Source: Rhyzopertha dominica
Lineage: Eukaryota; Arthropoda; Insecta; Coleoptera; Bostrichidae
Direction of reading: 5' to 3'
NCBI GenBank assembly: GCA_025024175.1
Contig: QCXZ01000001.1
Span: 40,294,942 to 40,358,941 of the forward strand
Length of the DNA stretch: 64,000 nucleotides
Below the pieces are notes generated by a model. That model was not told the origin of the DNA and did not search any database. It worked only from the letters and a program-made list of their open reading frames with translations. Below, in pieces: positions 23,010 through 35,179 of this stretch. Position numbers and translations under genes: made by a program. Each line of letters begins with the position of its first letter. The first letter of the stretch is position 1.

Positions 23010-25640
23010 ACGAAAAATTTTGTTATTGCCTAAAGGTAAGTGATTGATTAATATAGCTTTTTGTAGTTAAACTATCATATTTTTTGCGGTGTAGAATAGT
23101 CAACCACATCTATATTGTATAAGCTTAAAAATTTGATTGATTTCAGTCCGAAACTGAAACGTAACATAACTGAAATACTGATCTTTGATTTTTGTTTCTA
23201 GGGCTGCAAATCAATCGCAAATCCCAGCGTAAATATACAGAGCCACGAAAATGAAAAAAACATTCAAAATCATTATATAAAAAATATACAGATATAAAAG
23301 TGCAGTAATATGACAATTGTTCGTTTAATGTTACAAGCTGGTAAATATTAAAAATCTTATTATTATAATAACAACCATCTTTAAAGCTTTTTACTGTAGT
23401 GCTCACTGGTCACTTCTACACTGGTACCTAGATTTAGTGTATTACAGTATGGCAAGAATAATGGATTAAATATGTACGTTACGTCAGGTCCCTGTTAGCT
23501 ACATAGCAACTACAGTGAACAAATAAGGGAGTGTTTACAGGGCACCAGATCAAAAAAAACTGCTTTCTGATTTATTCGAGGCACGGAAGGGAAACTCTGT
23601 TTTTTAGAGATTAATATTCGTCAAAGCACCCCCCGTTTTGTGTAATAATTATTCGGTGCCATAAGATTCGCAAGCTTCATTGGCCCCCGTGCCTTATTTA
23701 CCGGCGCTTTTGCCGGCCTTCCTAATTATACTAATTACAGGGTTGCGTATTTCAGGCTAGCACTCAACAAACCTGAGTATAATTTAAATTTTATTCAAAC
23801 GACAAAGTCTCTCTGCAGTGGAGAAGCAGAGTCGGGCTGCTTTCATATTATCTTTATTAAAGCGTACGGAACGTAATTTGAGAGAAATACATTTATATTT
23901 ACCTTTAATGATAGCTTGCGAGGTAATAATGGGGTCGCGTTAAATAAACTGTCAAACACCGTTAGCAAAATATTACTTCAGGAAGGATCTGTCCACAAGC
24001 TAGCAGGCCAGCATACGTTTGCCTGAAACTGTTTCAGATTTATGTGATCTTTGGGGCTCTTACATGTTGTAACGCTATAATTTAGCCAAAGTTATATTTA
24101 GTCCTTTTTTACATTTATTCAATCATTCATTGGTTTAATAGAACAGGTCGTCGCTTCGCGTATTTCATGGTTTACCTCGACCGGTCCTGCTCGAGAGTTT
24201 CTTGCTCAATTCTTTTTTGTATCTTGATAAGAATCGCGTTCTGAGCTGGAAAAATCTATCATTAAATGGCGATACGTCCTCGTATTAACGTAGAAATAAA
24301 TCACAATCGAGTAAAAGCTTCGTAGCTAGGTTCCATTTTGAGTGGTTATAGTGTACTCACCGATTTTCGGGATTATTTGGACTAGTTACACGTATATTTG
24401 CTTGAAATTTCGCACGTTAGTTGGTTTTTGTGCGTTAGCAAATGTTGCCCGAGCTAGGGGATTAGGAAGCCTACTCGATCGTTTGTTTGGAAGTTTAATC
24501 ATATTTTCTACGCCGATTCTGCATTGTGATTTGGCCCTCGACCAGCTGAGGTTACTTGTAAGTTTCATTTAAAATGCTCTCTAGCTAAAGAACCTGATAT
24601 TCTAGGGTTTTACTGTCGGTTAATAGTGCCGAATAGTATTTACAACGCTGAGGTAGTGTCGTTCTTTGTCGAGGAGTTTCTTCAAGGGCCTGTTATCTGT
24701 GGTGATATCGCGGGGCACGGGATTCCATATACAGCCGTTCACCGTTAGCCTTAGCCTAAGGGAGCCTATCGTCATCGCACCTATTTACTTTTGATGTTCC
24801 CCAGTTCCTTGTGAGCTGAAGAGATCGCCCCGAACTTAAGCTGTGTATACTACTTGTTATTTGAATATTTCGTTAAGATTCACGTTCATTCATTGTATAT
24901 GAATCAATTCAGTTTATATTGTACTTTCAAATCTCTTTCTCATTGTCAAGTAATCGAGTATTATTTAACATTAACTTCAATCTTTTGACTGGTTTCGTTT
25001 GTATTTTGCATTAGTGTTTTCATTTATAGTTCTGTTTCTATTACAACGGTAGAGTTTTGCTTTAATTGTTCAATAGTTTTATAATTTTTCTCTTAAATTT
25101 TCGGTTCACGATACCCGAAATAGCCTTTTTGTAATTAATTTTCAGATATTCAGTTGATACCTCGATATACGTATACCGAGGACACCGCTGGATGCATGTA
25201 AGTACTTGCGTTGTATTTTTGTTGAATAGAATTTGTTGAACAATCGTTACATTTTTTTGTTGAGATATTCCTGTTAGATCACAGAATTTTTGACATCTTT
25301 CACCCGCGGTTCGTGATTGGCGGATATTCGCTTAGCGGTTAAATCACGTGGCGCTCTTGTTTTTTTTACTACCGGTTAATACCCCGCCCATCTCCACTAA
25401 AGCTGGCAGCCCGCTTAAGCGCACATATTAATTGATCTTTCGGGTTATAATTTTTCATTAATTGTCTCTTAGTTTGTTTTCTTGATTTTTTTCCTTGTTT
25501 TGAAAAAAAAACGCTACAATGTCCTTCGTTTTAATTGTATACGGCATAGCGTGATTTATATATTTTTAATTGCGTCATCAAACTTAAACATTCTTCAAAA
25601 TATGGTAGCCTATAGCAACTTGTAAGGTTTTGGAAGTGAT
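23010..25640. other. unassigned stretch
   Basis: No coding segment recognised. A small inverted pair (GGCACGGAAGGG near 23580 and CCCCCGTGCC near 23683) could bound a ~120 bp relic. A near-perfect 22-bp palindrome CCTCGATATACGTATACCGA-GG lies at 25160-25181. The 24342-24572 open frames on both strands are not convincing. Confidence 0.35.
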
Positions 25641-25642
25641 TT

Positions 25643-25727
25643 TTACACGAAGGAAACAATTCCTTTAGACTTGTGCAGAGCCCACTCACGAACGGCCTCG
25701 AGCAATTCATAATAACTTGAAAATTTC
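25643..25727 (-). pseudogene. mariner transposase relic, C-terminal part (split by hAT)
   Basis: The minus strand reads ELLEAVREWALHKSKGIVSF and then a stop (TAA at 25643-25645). This matches the mariner C-terminus (EVKEAVxxWLxxQPKEFF). Its upstream neighbour is the hAT element. The other side of that element (27652-28260) holds the rest of the gene. If one copy of the 8-bp duplication is removed, the frame runs on directly (GRGKFSSYYELLEAV), so this is one gene interrupted by an insertion. Confidence 0.8.
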
Positions 25728-27643
25728 TAGTGCTTCTGACGAGACCGAGATTAAAGTACCCGAGACCCATACGAGACCGAGACTGAACATACGAGACTTC
25801 CAGGGTCTCGTTTTTTTACACAAATATATGTATAAAAAGGTGGGATTAATTTGTTTACACTAGTGACGATGATTTCAAACCTGATACTTTAAAATGTAAA
25901 TAACACAATTGTCATATTCTTACCCATTATTTTAGTTCACTAAATTAGCACAATATAATTTAATTATTTACCTAATTCTATTACTTACATAATTTTAGTA
26001 GTGTTTTAATTCAAGTGGTAATAAAATAGTAAACGGTAAAGCTCTGCAGATTATATAGTGAGTTTTTGTCCGAAAGATTTTACATGTTTACAGGAACAGT
26101 AGTGAAGTACAAGTACTAGGGCTATGGAAAAAGCAAATTTTCATAAATGGCTTAAAAGCATATTATAAAATATTACCTGCACGTCTATGCAATATCCTCA
26201 AAAAACAGCAAAAATATTTACCTTTGCAAGGATAAGAATCAACAAACTTAATAATTTGCAGGAAAGGCGATGCTTTCAGTTTAAAAATCTTTCATTTATG
26301 TTTGTTGAATAAAAATGTTACTTGAATAAAAATGATAATAATTATATGTTTGTTTGGAAATGTAAATAACACTTTTATCAAACTAACAAAATAGTTCATT
26401 AAATATTTTTGTTCGGTTTAGTTTGCAGAACGAACAAAAAATTATTTAATGTAAATTCAAGAAGCATTAAATGAATGTTTAAAATAGTTTTTGAAATGTT
26501 ACATGAAAAGATTTGTTAATAAATGCTATATCGGCGTTCCATAGCGCACAGTGGCGTGGCAGATAGCATCAATGGATCCTAGTGTATTGTAATTTGTAAT
26601 TAGTAGTTTTTATAACCAATGGTTAATGGCAATACAGCGTACATGATGATTTTAGTATTAACCCCTACAACTTTATTAAAAAAGTACCTTTAACTAACCT
26701 ATACGTTTATAAATCGTAGTAAAAGTTATATGCGAAGACGTGATAAAATAATCACGTTTGTGTAGGTAGATACCTGTATCAGAATAGTGCAAAACAACAT
26801 TTTTTTAAACATATTTTTTTAAGATTCTTATAAAACATTGGTTTCTATATTCGGCGACCTAAGAAAGTATTTTACAAGAAATAAACCAGACAAGACAAAT
26901 GTAAGAATTAATATCAGTTTCTTCTAAATAATTATAATTGTATGATGTAAGTAGGTAACTAAATTTTGATCTCAGCTACAGCGCACTTGGTTTTAATTGC
27001 ACAAAAAGCATTATTAGATTCAATTTAATATTTTAGCCTAACAAATAATTAATAAAACACAATAATACAGTCAAATCAACTACTATAATTACTATGAAAT
27101 CAACAAGCCATCTTGCGTGGGTATATATATACTATAAAGGCAATACATTAATTTGAATGCATTTTGTTGTCAATTATGACCAAGTGTGATGGAGCGGATA
27201 GCATAATTTAGTTACTTGCATGATCAATTGATACCATTATTTATATAAAAAAAAACCTCAAATTGGTTAATATATACAAAAGTAAATACTTTTTAAATCA
27301 CTGTACGTAAAAATATTATAAAAATCTGACAAATAAAGGTCATTTTGACATATTTGTGCCAACACAAATATATTTATCGCATATAATTTTAATATGGCTT
27401 ACAAATGTATTTGGTGTGCTGCATTGTTATTTTAAAAGAAAAAGTTACAGAGGACAAATACCGAAATACCAAGCTTAATCACCCGTAACCACCACCGTGT
27501 ATCGGGATTTCAAAAATATTAGGATTAGCACCACTTATCAGAAAACCCGAGCTCTCGTCACGAGACCGAGACTAAGTAGGCCGAGACCGAGACCGAGACC
27601 AAAGAAACCATGCATTTCCGAGACCGAGACCACGCAAGCACTA
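25728..27643. mobile_element. hAT-type element (non-autonomous), 1916 bp
   Basis: Ends are TAGTGCTT and AAGCACTA, flanked by the exact 8-bp direct repeat AAAATTTC (25720-25727 and 27644-27651). This identifies a hAT-type insertion. Just inside each end are GAGACCGAG tandem words (25740-25790 and 27560-27632). The interior is AT-rich, holds a hairpin (CATTAAATATTTTTGTTCG with its complement, 26396-26450), and shows no transposase. It interrupts a mariner transposase relic on the opposite strand. Confidence 0.9.
27560..27632 (+). repeat. GAGACCGAGACC short tandem repeat
   Basis: Five to six copies of the hexamer GAGACC/CGAGAC lie in this subterminal region, with a smaller counterpart at 25740-25790. 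Subterminal repeats of this sort are usual transposase-binding regions in hAT elements; that role is inferred. Confidence 0.7.
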
Positions 27644-27651
27644 AAAATTTC

Positions 27652-28260
27652 CCCCTACCAAATGCCTCTTTAAGGCAAGACCAAATAGACGATAATCGCA
27701 TGGGGCGTGGTCGGGGAAATAAGGAGAATATGATGAACACTCCAGTTTCAAATCTTGGATTGTCGCCCCAGTAGCACGCGCACTGTCTTGTTGCAAAAGA
27801 ATCCCCTTACTTTAAGATCCTCGCAATTTGGTTGCAATAGTGGTCCCAGCAGACATGTAATCCTCCAAAATTACCCATTTGCGTCCCAAAAAAGGAATGA
27901 ACTTTACCATATTTGGCAAGGGATGTGTACGAATTTTTCGACGCTATTCCTTTTTTGTTCAATTGCTTTCAGGTTGATGATAGTGCACCCACAACCCATC
28001 TCCAGTCACCACCCTTGTCCAAAATACGTCTTTGCGATCTGCGATCTGACCATTCTCGAATATCATTCCGATAATCGGAACGGCAATGCGACAGCACTAG
28101 GCTTGTCGAAAACCGTCCTGAGCACGTATCTCCGACAATTGGAATTAGAAGAGTTACTGAATACCGATTTCTACGTTTTAGATATCGGATGGTCCATTCC
28201 GATCCGACTTGAAGCATTCCTATTCGATTTGAGGTTACAGAATAGGCAGGATTGATAGCA
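27652..28260 (-). pseudogene. mariner transposase relic, central part (split by hAT)
   Basis: From 28260 downward the minus strand gives VTGDGLWVHYHQPESN (first catalytic Asp, consensus VTGDExWVxYxxPExK), then GILLQQDSARATG (second Asp). The third block follows, FPDHAPCDYRLF, with LKEAFGRGKF. All three Asp positions of a DDD mariner are visible, but the second-third spacing is a few residues short of the usual 34, and stops and frameshifts occur. The N-terminal domain is missing. The 166-codon plus-strand frame at 27755-28255 is antisense to this and is not a gene. Confidence 0.85.
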
Positions 28261-28338
28261 AATTACAGATCGATGCGATATATACTGACCCCCCAATGCG
28301 TTTGATCGTGTCCATGAATGCGTTTTACTAAAAACATT

Positions 28339-29195
28339 AAAAAACCGCTGCAAATTGAATCAATACTTCCACATCCAATTGTCAAAATGACATTTACGTG
28401 TTTATTTTTTATACTATACGATTAGTAATCAAGTTTTGAGCATTTTTTCTCGCTACACATTCAACAGTCCTCATGATATTAGCAAAATATGTAACTTTTA
28501 AAATCGTTTTTTTACAAATAACTCGAAAATTGTTAACAAAAAAATTACAAGAGTGCTTTCTGATCAGAAATTTGATTTTCTATATAATACCAAAATTGTA
28601 AAAAAATCGTACAAGCAGGGTCCAAATTAGGTTTTTTGGAAATATTTTGAAAATGTCAAAATTTTGAATAAATTTTCTAAGACACTTTTTGTGATAAATT
28701 TTATTTCCTATCTATAGTATTTTAATTTTTTGAATATATTAAATATATTCGGAGATATTTAGGAAAAACAGTTTTCTTTAAGTGAAGCTTTTTTGCTATT
28801 ATCTTCTAAACAGTTTGCTACACCGAAAATTTATAAGAACGAATAATACTCGCAGTTATACTACTAATCACATACTAAAACGAAAAAAAAATTTGCTAAA
28901 AGGGTAGTTACTCTCCAATTTCGCCCCCTTCCCGATACCCTACTTACCCCACAAACAATAGGTCGCTTTGGATTGTTGAGATTTATACGTTTGCCAAATT
29001 TGAAGTTCATATATTAAGTCTTTCTAAAGTTATCGTGTCCACAAACAATACCACAGACACACAGACAAGCAATTTGTTTTTGCTCAAATTTTGTTTTTTT
29101 TTGCGTTTTCGACCATTTTAAAGCGAATGAGCAAATAAAAATTTTTGAATTTTTTTTTCGGGATACAATACTTCTCATCCGTTGGATTTGGGAGT
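28339..29195 (+). repeat. unclassified ~0.86 kb repeat, copy 1
   Basis: Matches 58675-59554 in reverse orientation over nearly its whole length. Both copies begin and end near TACTTCCACATCCAA in inverted orientation, which may be short inverted ends. It contains runs such as GTGTCCACAAACAATACCAC and CGACCATTTTAAAGCGAAT. This is a recurrent element type I cannot place in a superfamily. No protein is visible. In both places it lies beside a THAP relic. Confidence 0.8.
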
Positions 29196-29949
29196 AATAT
29201 GACTTGTGCGACAATCTGTTCCTGTTATTTTCTATAAGATTATACAATGATGTTATACGTAGCCTACCCAGCAGATCATTCATTTAAGCCGATTATTTAA
29301 GAACCGCATCTACTCATGTGGTGACTGTAAAATTACTGCGGCATATTTGTTATGTTGACTTGGTAATGTCAGAGAAGTAGGCTTTAAATAATTCCCGGTA
29401 AATGCAAAACAGTGTCTTTCACTGAAAATTATATTATAACGATAAATAAACTTTTATTATATTATAAACTCTAGTTTCAAACATGTTTTCTCTCGAAAGC
29501 AATGTTATCTAATTTATATCAACATTACTGAAAATGTCCTTTGCAAGTTTGCCAAATATTTCTTTGGAGACATTTGATTCTGTATCCAGCAACAGCATCT
29601 ACAGGAGATGGGGGAAACGCAAAAGAGCTTACTTTTATCCAAATATGAGATGTTTAGTTGAAGGTTATTGCAAAAAAAGTATTTATAGTTGTCTCTTAAC
29701 CTAAGCATTGGTGCCTATATACATTTTATTATTCTATAGCCGGTACTTGCTCCATCGTAACTGTCAAAATCTCAACTTATAAAAAGTCTATTGTCGAATT
29801 TTTCAGCAGCAGAGGGAATTGTTATACTCGTATATGCTTATGTTTAGTATAGTTCTTGCGAGTGATTATATAACTCTTACTGTGTATTTAAATTTATATA
29901 ATATTTTATGGCTTCTTTATACAATTGTCTACTATACAGATTGTTGGTC
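29196..29949. other. unassigned stretch between repeat copy 1 and THAP relic
   Basis: No gene recognised. It may be the interior of a larger element that includes both neighbours, but I could not match it to the corresponding interval at 56.2-58.7 kb. Confidence 0.35.
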
Positions 29950-30831
29950 CGTTGGAATAATAATAGTTATTGAACCTGGCTGTAGGAGTACATCAGTCAG
30001 TACCGCTAACAAAGTTTTTGTAACCATTCTTTGAGATTATCAACGTATGAAAAAGTGGTTTAAGACCGCCAGGCGTGATATTACGAAATCGTAGTTTGTT
30101 TTTCTGTTGTGAAGATCATTTTTCAGTTTCTAATTTGTTATAGCTGGTAGAGGATATGGAAAATTATATGCGCTTTAAGTTGATGTGAGGAAATGTGATA
30201 ACGAAGAAAGATGTTGTTTCCCGTGTATTTGACTGGAACGACCGGCAACGAGCCGCAAGTGCCCCCGAAAATAAATGGCAATATATTTATTCTGACCTCT
30301 AAAATAAATGCTAAGGTTAGGGTACATTTTTAATTCTCACTTTTTATGTTCACAAATAGTACGTTTCCAACAACCTATTGTGATCATATTTTCAATGCTA
30401 CCTTAATTTAACAAAAAGTTCACTTATGCTGTTGCTTTTATGTTCCTTATCTCTGCTGCGTTAAACCGCTCGTCGCTCTTCACAAATTCCATAACCGTTC
30501 ATGGTCTACGGTCGGGAGATTATTTGAAGACGCACTAGCGAAGCCTTCAGAAGTCATAACTCATAAGTATTTTACTTTTTCTTGGCGTATTTTAATTTGC
30601 TTCTCACAAAATGCACCCAAAACAATAAACTGTTGAATTAACGGGCTGACGCCTGACGCGTGACGCTCAGACCCCAAATGTAGACAAGCGGCCATTTACA
30701 AGACGCCTGACGTCACGGCCAATATGTTCCCGTTTTGGCGCTTACTTTAAATATTCACATTTTGATGCATTAAAAATACACCTTACGATCCATTTTTTCG
30801 ATTTTATAAGTTGCCACAATTGTTTAATTAA
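29950..30831 (+). mobile_element. THAP-domain transposon relic, copy 1 (interrupted)
   Basis: Aligns in reverse orientation to 55196-56141. The THAP-coding part at 29960-30125 reads EPGCRSTSVSTANKVFVTI, then DYQRMKKWFKTARRD. It retains the second zinc-binding Cys but has lost the first and has stops. Downstream, 30300-30800 matches the non-coding part of copy 2. The relic is cut at 30831 by the long-inverted-repeat element and resumes at 33721 (CAATTTAATAAAATATAAAT) for about 50 bp. THAP domains occur in P- and Kolobok-type transposases; which one is unresolved. Confidence 0.65.
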
Positions 30832-30908
30832 TACGATGGCTCTGAAGGGCCAAGCAAAAATAAAAATAAAACACGATTTATATTTTATACATAGAAGTGA
30901 AAAGCTGT

Positions 30909-31190
30909 TAACTGGCAATTGTCAGATAGTAACTGGCAATTGTCAGATAATAACTGGCAATTGCCAGATAGTAACTGGCAATTGTCAGATACTAACTGGC
31001 AATTGTCAGATAATAACTGGCAATGCCAGATAGTAACTGGCAATTGTCAGATAGTAACTGGCAATTGCTAGATAATAACTGGCAATGCCAGATAGTACCT
31101 GGCAATTGCCAGATTCTAACTGGCAATTGTCAGATAGTAACTGACAATTGCCAGATGTTAACTGACAATTGCCAGATGTTATCTGGCAAT
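30909..31190 (+). repeat. 21-bp palindromic minisatellite, left arm (~13 units)
   Basis: Units such as AACTGGCAATTGTCAGATAG repeat with a 20-21 bp period. Every unit centres on CTGGCAATTGCCAG, a perfect 14-bp palindrome, or a one-base variant of it. The array has open frames on both strands (TGNCQI repeats), which is a by-product of the period being a multiple of three. Confidence 0.95.
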
Positions 31191-33305
31191 TGTATACGCT
31201 AGTTATTTGACCGGCCGGCGCGGTAGGCGTATGCAAAATGTCAGAACAATCGCAATATCAAAAAAATAGTTAATTGTATAATCTAAGGGCTTATCTTAAG
31301 GGATTACTTTAAATAAACCTTCCTGCATACCCACATACATACCGCAACTTAGCTAACATTCAAAATTAAATGAATTAAAATGTAGTATAAAATAAAAATA
31401 CATATTTTATTGATCTTTTAGATATAAAAATGTAGAAAATCATACAAAGAGAAACATAAAATCTAAAGATTACATACCTAAATATTGCTGGTACATTTGA
31501 AATGGTCTTAAGCATTTGATAAATAGGTACCACGGTATGTTTAAAATCAGGATCAGTTGAAGTAAATAATACAATTATATAATATACCAAAAAAAATGTT
31601 AAATTTAACAAATATTAGGATACATAATAAGTTACAAAGGAATAATTATTGATATGCGGTTGATGATCGATAAATATCAAAGTCCCGCTCGCTTGCACAG
31701 CGGTTTATTTGTCTTTAACAGCAATTATTTTTATTATAATAGTATTATTATGTATTGCGGTTATTAATTATTATTACTTTCGTTATACATGTTGTATTTC
31801 CAAAGTCATTATGTTAATAACAAATTTAAATATATTTCATGATGCCAATTTCATTAATAATTAAAGTATTTATTACATTTCATATCTCAAATACACACAC
31901 GTGCAGCTATCGTAGAACTCAACGGTAATCAGCTGTTGTGTATTGTATAGCACAAGTCCGCAAGTACAGGGTGAGCAAATAAGAGAGGTGGCGGGTCATA
32001 TCTCATAAACCAGTAGCCCTGGAGCTTTGAGGTAAAAAATTTCTTAAGTAAAGTGGCCAAGAGAAATTGCTGGAAAATATTTTCGAGTTTCTAAAGTGAC
32101 CGCTAGAGGGCGCTGTGGTACCTCCAAATTACAAAATTAATGTTTGTGTCATTTTTATCCTAATAAATGTCTGCGGTATTAAACATTTTAAGATTATTTG
32201 GACTAAAATCTAACATTTTTGTTTAGAACATTTTTTGTTAAATGTCAAATAAAGGAGTGGGGGGCGGGTGAATATTAATACAGAAAATTATATTTCAGGT
32301 ACGCAAAACGAAAATGCAATTTTCAAAATAAAGTCTTCACATTCATACATGGTATAAGTGAAAAGTGGAGATTAAGGTGCTGGCACACCAAATAATAATA
32401 TACAAAATTTTCAAGGTAAACATCTTCAAAATTTAGACACTAACAAAAACAACCTTAATTTTGATAATACTGAGCTTGAACATTAAAATTCCACCGATTT
32501 ATAAAAAGAGGGACTGACCTTGTGGCAGTAATCGTACCGCCATTTGTCTACCATCTAAAAGGAAAATGAAGAGACATGAGGTTGTACACCTTTTAACAAA
32601 CTAAAAAAAACAGGACAGAACAGATATAATCCTGAAGTGGATTGGTAAATTACGAGAAGATATTTACAAAAATAAAATTCTCAACAAATGTGACATAAAG
32701 GATATGTTATATGGATGTTATAATTACAGAAATAAATGTATAGGTATGTAATGTAATCTAATAAAAACAAATAAATAGGTACCTATGTTTTGTCTAAAAA
32801 ATGGAACATGGGTATATTCACAGTGCAATATAGGAGTGTCTGACATAGCCACAATCAGGTGTGTGATCGATGTTTAAATTTGTTTCATTTAGATTGCGTT
32901 AATAATAAAAACGATTCCGTCCATTTTTATATGCCCCAATTGCAATAGGTATTCGGTATTAGTGCTGTATTCTATATTTCATGTCTTTGTTTTCTTGGAT
33001 ATACATCCTAGAAATAAGATAGTATGTAATCTTTAGATTTTATGTTTCTTTTTGTATGATTTTCTACATTTTTATATCTAAAAGTTTAATAAAATATGTA
33101 TTTTTATTTTTTACTACATTTTAATTCATTTAAATTTTAAATGTTAGCTAAGTTGCGGTATGTATGTGGGTATGCAGGAAGGTTTATTTAATGTAATCCC
33201 TTAAGATAAGCCCTTAGATTATACAATTAACTATTTTTTGGATATTGCGATTGTTCTGACATTTTGTATACGCCTACCGCGCCGGCCGGTCAAATAACTA
33301 GCGTA

Positions 33306-33635
33306 TACAATTGCCAGATAACATCTGGCAATTGTCAGTTAACATCTGGCAATTGTCAGTTAACATCTGGCAATTGTCAGTTACTCTCTGACAATTGCCA
33401 GTTAGTATCTGGCAATTGCCAGTTACTATCTGGCATTGCCAGTTAGTATCTGGCAATTGCCAGTTACTATCTGACAATTGCCAGTTACTATCTGGCATTG
33501 CCAGTTACTATCTGACAATTGCCAGTTACTATCTGACAATTGCCAATTACTATCTGGCAATTGCCAGTTATTATCTGACAATTGCCAGTTATTATCTGAC
33601 AATTGCCAGTTACTATCTGACAATTGCCAGTTAAC
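33306..33635 (-). repeat. 21-bp palindromic minisatellite, right arm (~15-16 units)
   Basis: Inverted counterpart of 30909-31190, with about two or three more units and a different order of variant units. The arrays have therefore changed length independently or by uneven exchange since the arms arose. Confidence 0.95.
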
Positions 33636-33769
33636 AGCTTTTCACTTCCATGTATAAAATATAAATCGTGTTTTATTTTTATTTTTGCTTGGCCCTTCAG
33701 AGCCATCGTAAATTAATACGCAATTTAATAAAATATAAATACATGGCAAATACCCAATTCGTTATACAG

Positions 33770-34740
33770 TTTTCACAGTTCATTAAATTTCATGTTTTAC
33801 AGTTCAGTTAAAATTAATCTTTATTACATTCTTACTAGAAAGCTGTATAACAGAATTTGGGGGTAGACGAATAGAATAACTAATACAATTAAATTATGGT
33901 ATAATTGCGGCTTACACAAATGATTCAAAGCTAATAAATTACGCAATTGAATTCGGCTCGCTAGCTTGTATCTTTGGAATAAAGCCACGAACGTGCCAGC
34001 TGAATGTATATATGTGTATGTTAAATTGTGGAACAGCCACCGTCAGACGTGAAATCGATAAATAATTATGCCGAATTCCACATACATCCACACGCTTTCA
34101 GTGGGGTAGCGTATCCCGCCATGTGCCGCTGAAATACCCGCGCACTGTCGTTCTGGTTTAGCAAATCTAATTGCATGCAACCAGAAAATGNTATTATGGT
34201 TTATCGCGGTCTTTTTTGTTTCGTGGCTCCAACGAGTTGCAGTGAACTTAACTCTTTTAGCCCTCGGTATTTCGATTGCATAAGGAAGTAACCGCTGTTA
34301 TACAAAACATCAACACTTCGGCATCGAGTGAAACATTCGGTTTATACGTCTTAACGTGAATAGCAATGAAAGATAGGAAGAGATATTGATTGATATTTAG
34401 AACAATAATGAACTTCAGCAGTTTCAGCATACATTTATACTATTGAATATAAGCTAAAGTAAAGGTGAAGCTTCATAAACAATACAATAACATCCACTTT
34501 TAGTGTATTTCATATCGGTTTGCATTTTTACTTGAACTTGGTTTTTTGGAACTTTGCTCCCAGGCGGTGCGGCGGTGCGGAGGCCGGACACTTGTATGAC
34601 CCTCCAGCGAATTAAACGTGCCTCATCTCTTGTATATAATTTCCAATAAAATCTTAGAATACAGTCCACACATCGATTATTTAAAGAAACAGCCGTTTGT
34701 GTGCCTACACCGAAGTGGTGTAAGACACAAATAGACGCTA
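33770..34740. other. unassigned stretch
   Basis: No gene recognised; single N at 34191. Confidence 0.4.
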
Positions 34741-34749
34741 ACAGGCCGT

Positions 34750-35175
34750 AACATTATTATTATCTAGCCAGCGCCTGAGAATTAGGCAATCAGGCCTAAA
34801 AAGCGAGACGTTCGCATGGTTGCCTAACGTCGTGTTCGGACCGGGCATTATCGGTTGGTAGGATGTGTCCGAAGCCTCAATGCCACACCATAAGGTGGCT
34901 CTGAAAACACTCGGGAATTTTCGGGTGAGCTATATATAGCCCGACAAAAAGCGTGCGAGGTAGTCTGATTTAATAGCAGAGAAACAAGNAAACGACAAGC
35001 GACTTAGACGTTCTGAAGTGNTTTAAGAGTTAGTTGAGTGCAGTATAGTGTTTTGAACAGTAGTTTACTGAATACCTTAAGTAGTGATATAATAGTAATA
35101 ATTGAACTACAACAGCCTCTAAAATAAGAACACAAAGGGTTATAAAGTCCCTGGTGGCTGTATATTTACATCTGT
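34750..35175 (+). promoter_or_regulatory. LTR-like promoter region
   Basis: GC-richer than its neighbours, with a TATA-type palindrome GCTATATATAGC (about 34929-34940). A plausible initiation region (GGTAGTCTGATTT) follows ~28 bases later, then a long AT-rich leader-like tract ending TATTTACA. This layout resembles a solo LTR of an insect retrotransposon, but TG/CA ends and a short target duplication could not be fixed. GTAACATTA occurs on both sides (about 34747 and 35204), which may be coincidence. Two N calls lie inside. Confidence 0.3.
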
Positions 35176-35179
35176 ATGT

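Larger units (their letters stand above)
30832..33720. mobile_element. long-inverted-repeat element with palindromic minisatellite arms
   Basis: Two arms of about 650-690 bp (30832-31477 and 33022-33720) are inverted copies starting TACGATGGCTCTGAAGGGCC. Each arm has, in order, the terminal segment, a ~21-bp minisatellite, a segment with CCGGCCGGCGCGG, and an AT-rich segment. The spacer is 1.5 kb with no recognised gene. The borders carry the direct repeat AATTAA (30826-30831, 33721-33726), or AATTAATACG if four bases shared with the arm are counted. The THAP relic copy at 55.2 kb shows the uninterrupted site, so this is a real insertion. The superfamily is unknown; foldback or Galileo-like P elements have this build. 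Confidence 0.85.

Noticed and set aside
23578..23700. Small inverted pair GGCACGGAAGGG / CCCCCGTGCC as a MITE
   Set aside because: Only about 10 matching bases and no target duplication; below what I would call a feature.
27755..28255. 166-codon plus-strand open frame
   Set aside because: It lies antisense to a mariner transposase relic whose catalytic blocks are clear on the minus strand; the frame is a shadow.
30836..31236. Open frames on both strands with repeated TGNCQI or SGNCQL peptides
   Set aside because: They are produced by a stop-free 21-bp tandem repeat, so openness carries no coding evidence. The same applies at 33264-33706.
31968..32275. ACAGGGTGAGCAAATAAGAG with GCTAGAGGGCGCTGT as an insect Tc1/mariner end inside the long-inverted-repeat spacer
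   Set aside because: No inverted partner was found; a similar word near 32245-32275 is in direct orientation, so no element can be bounded.
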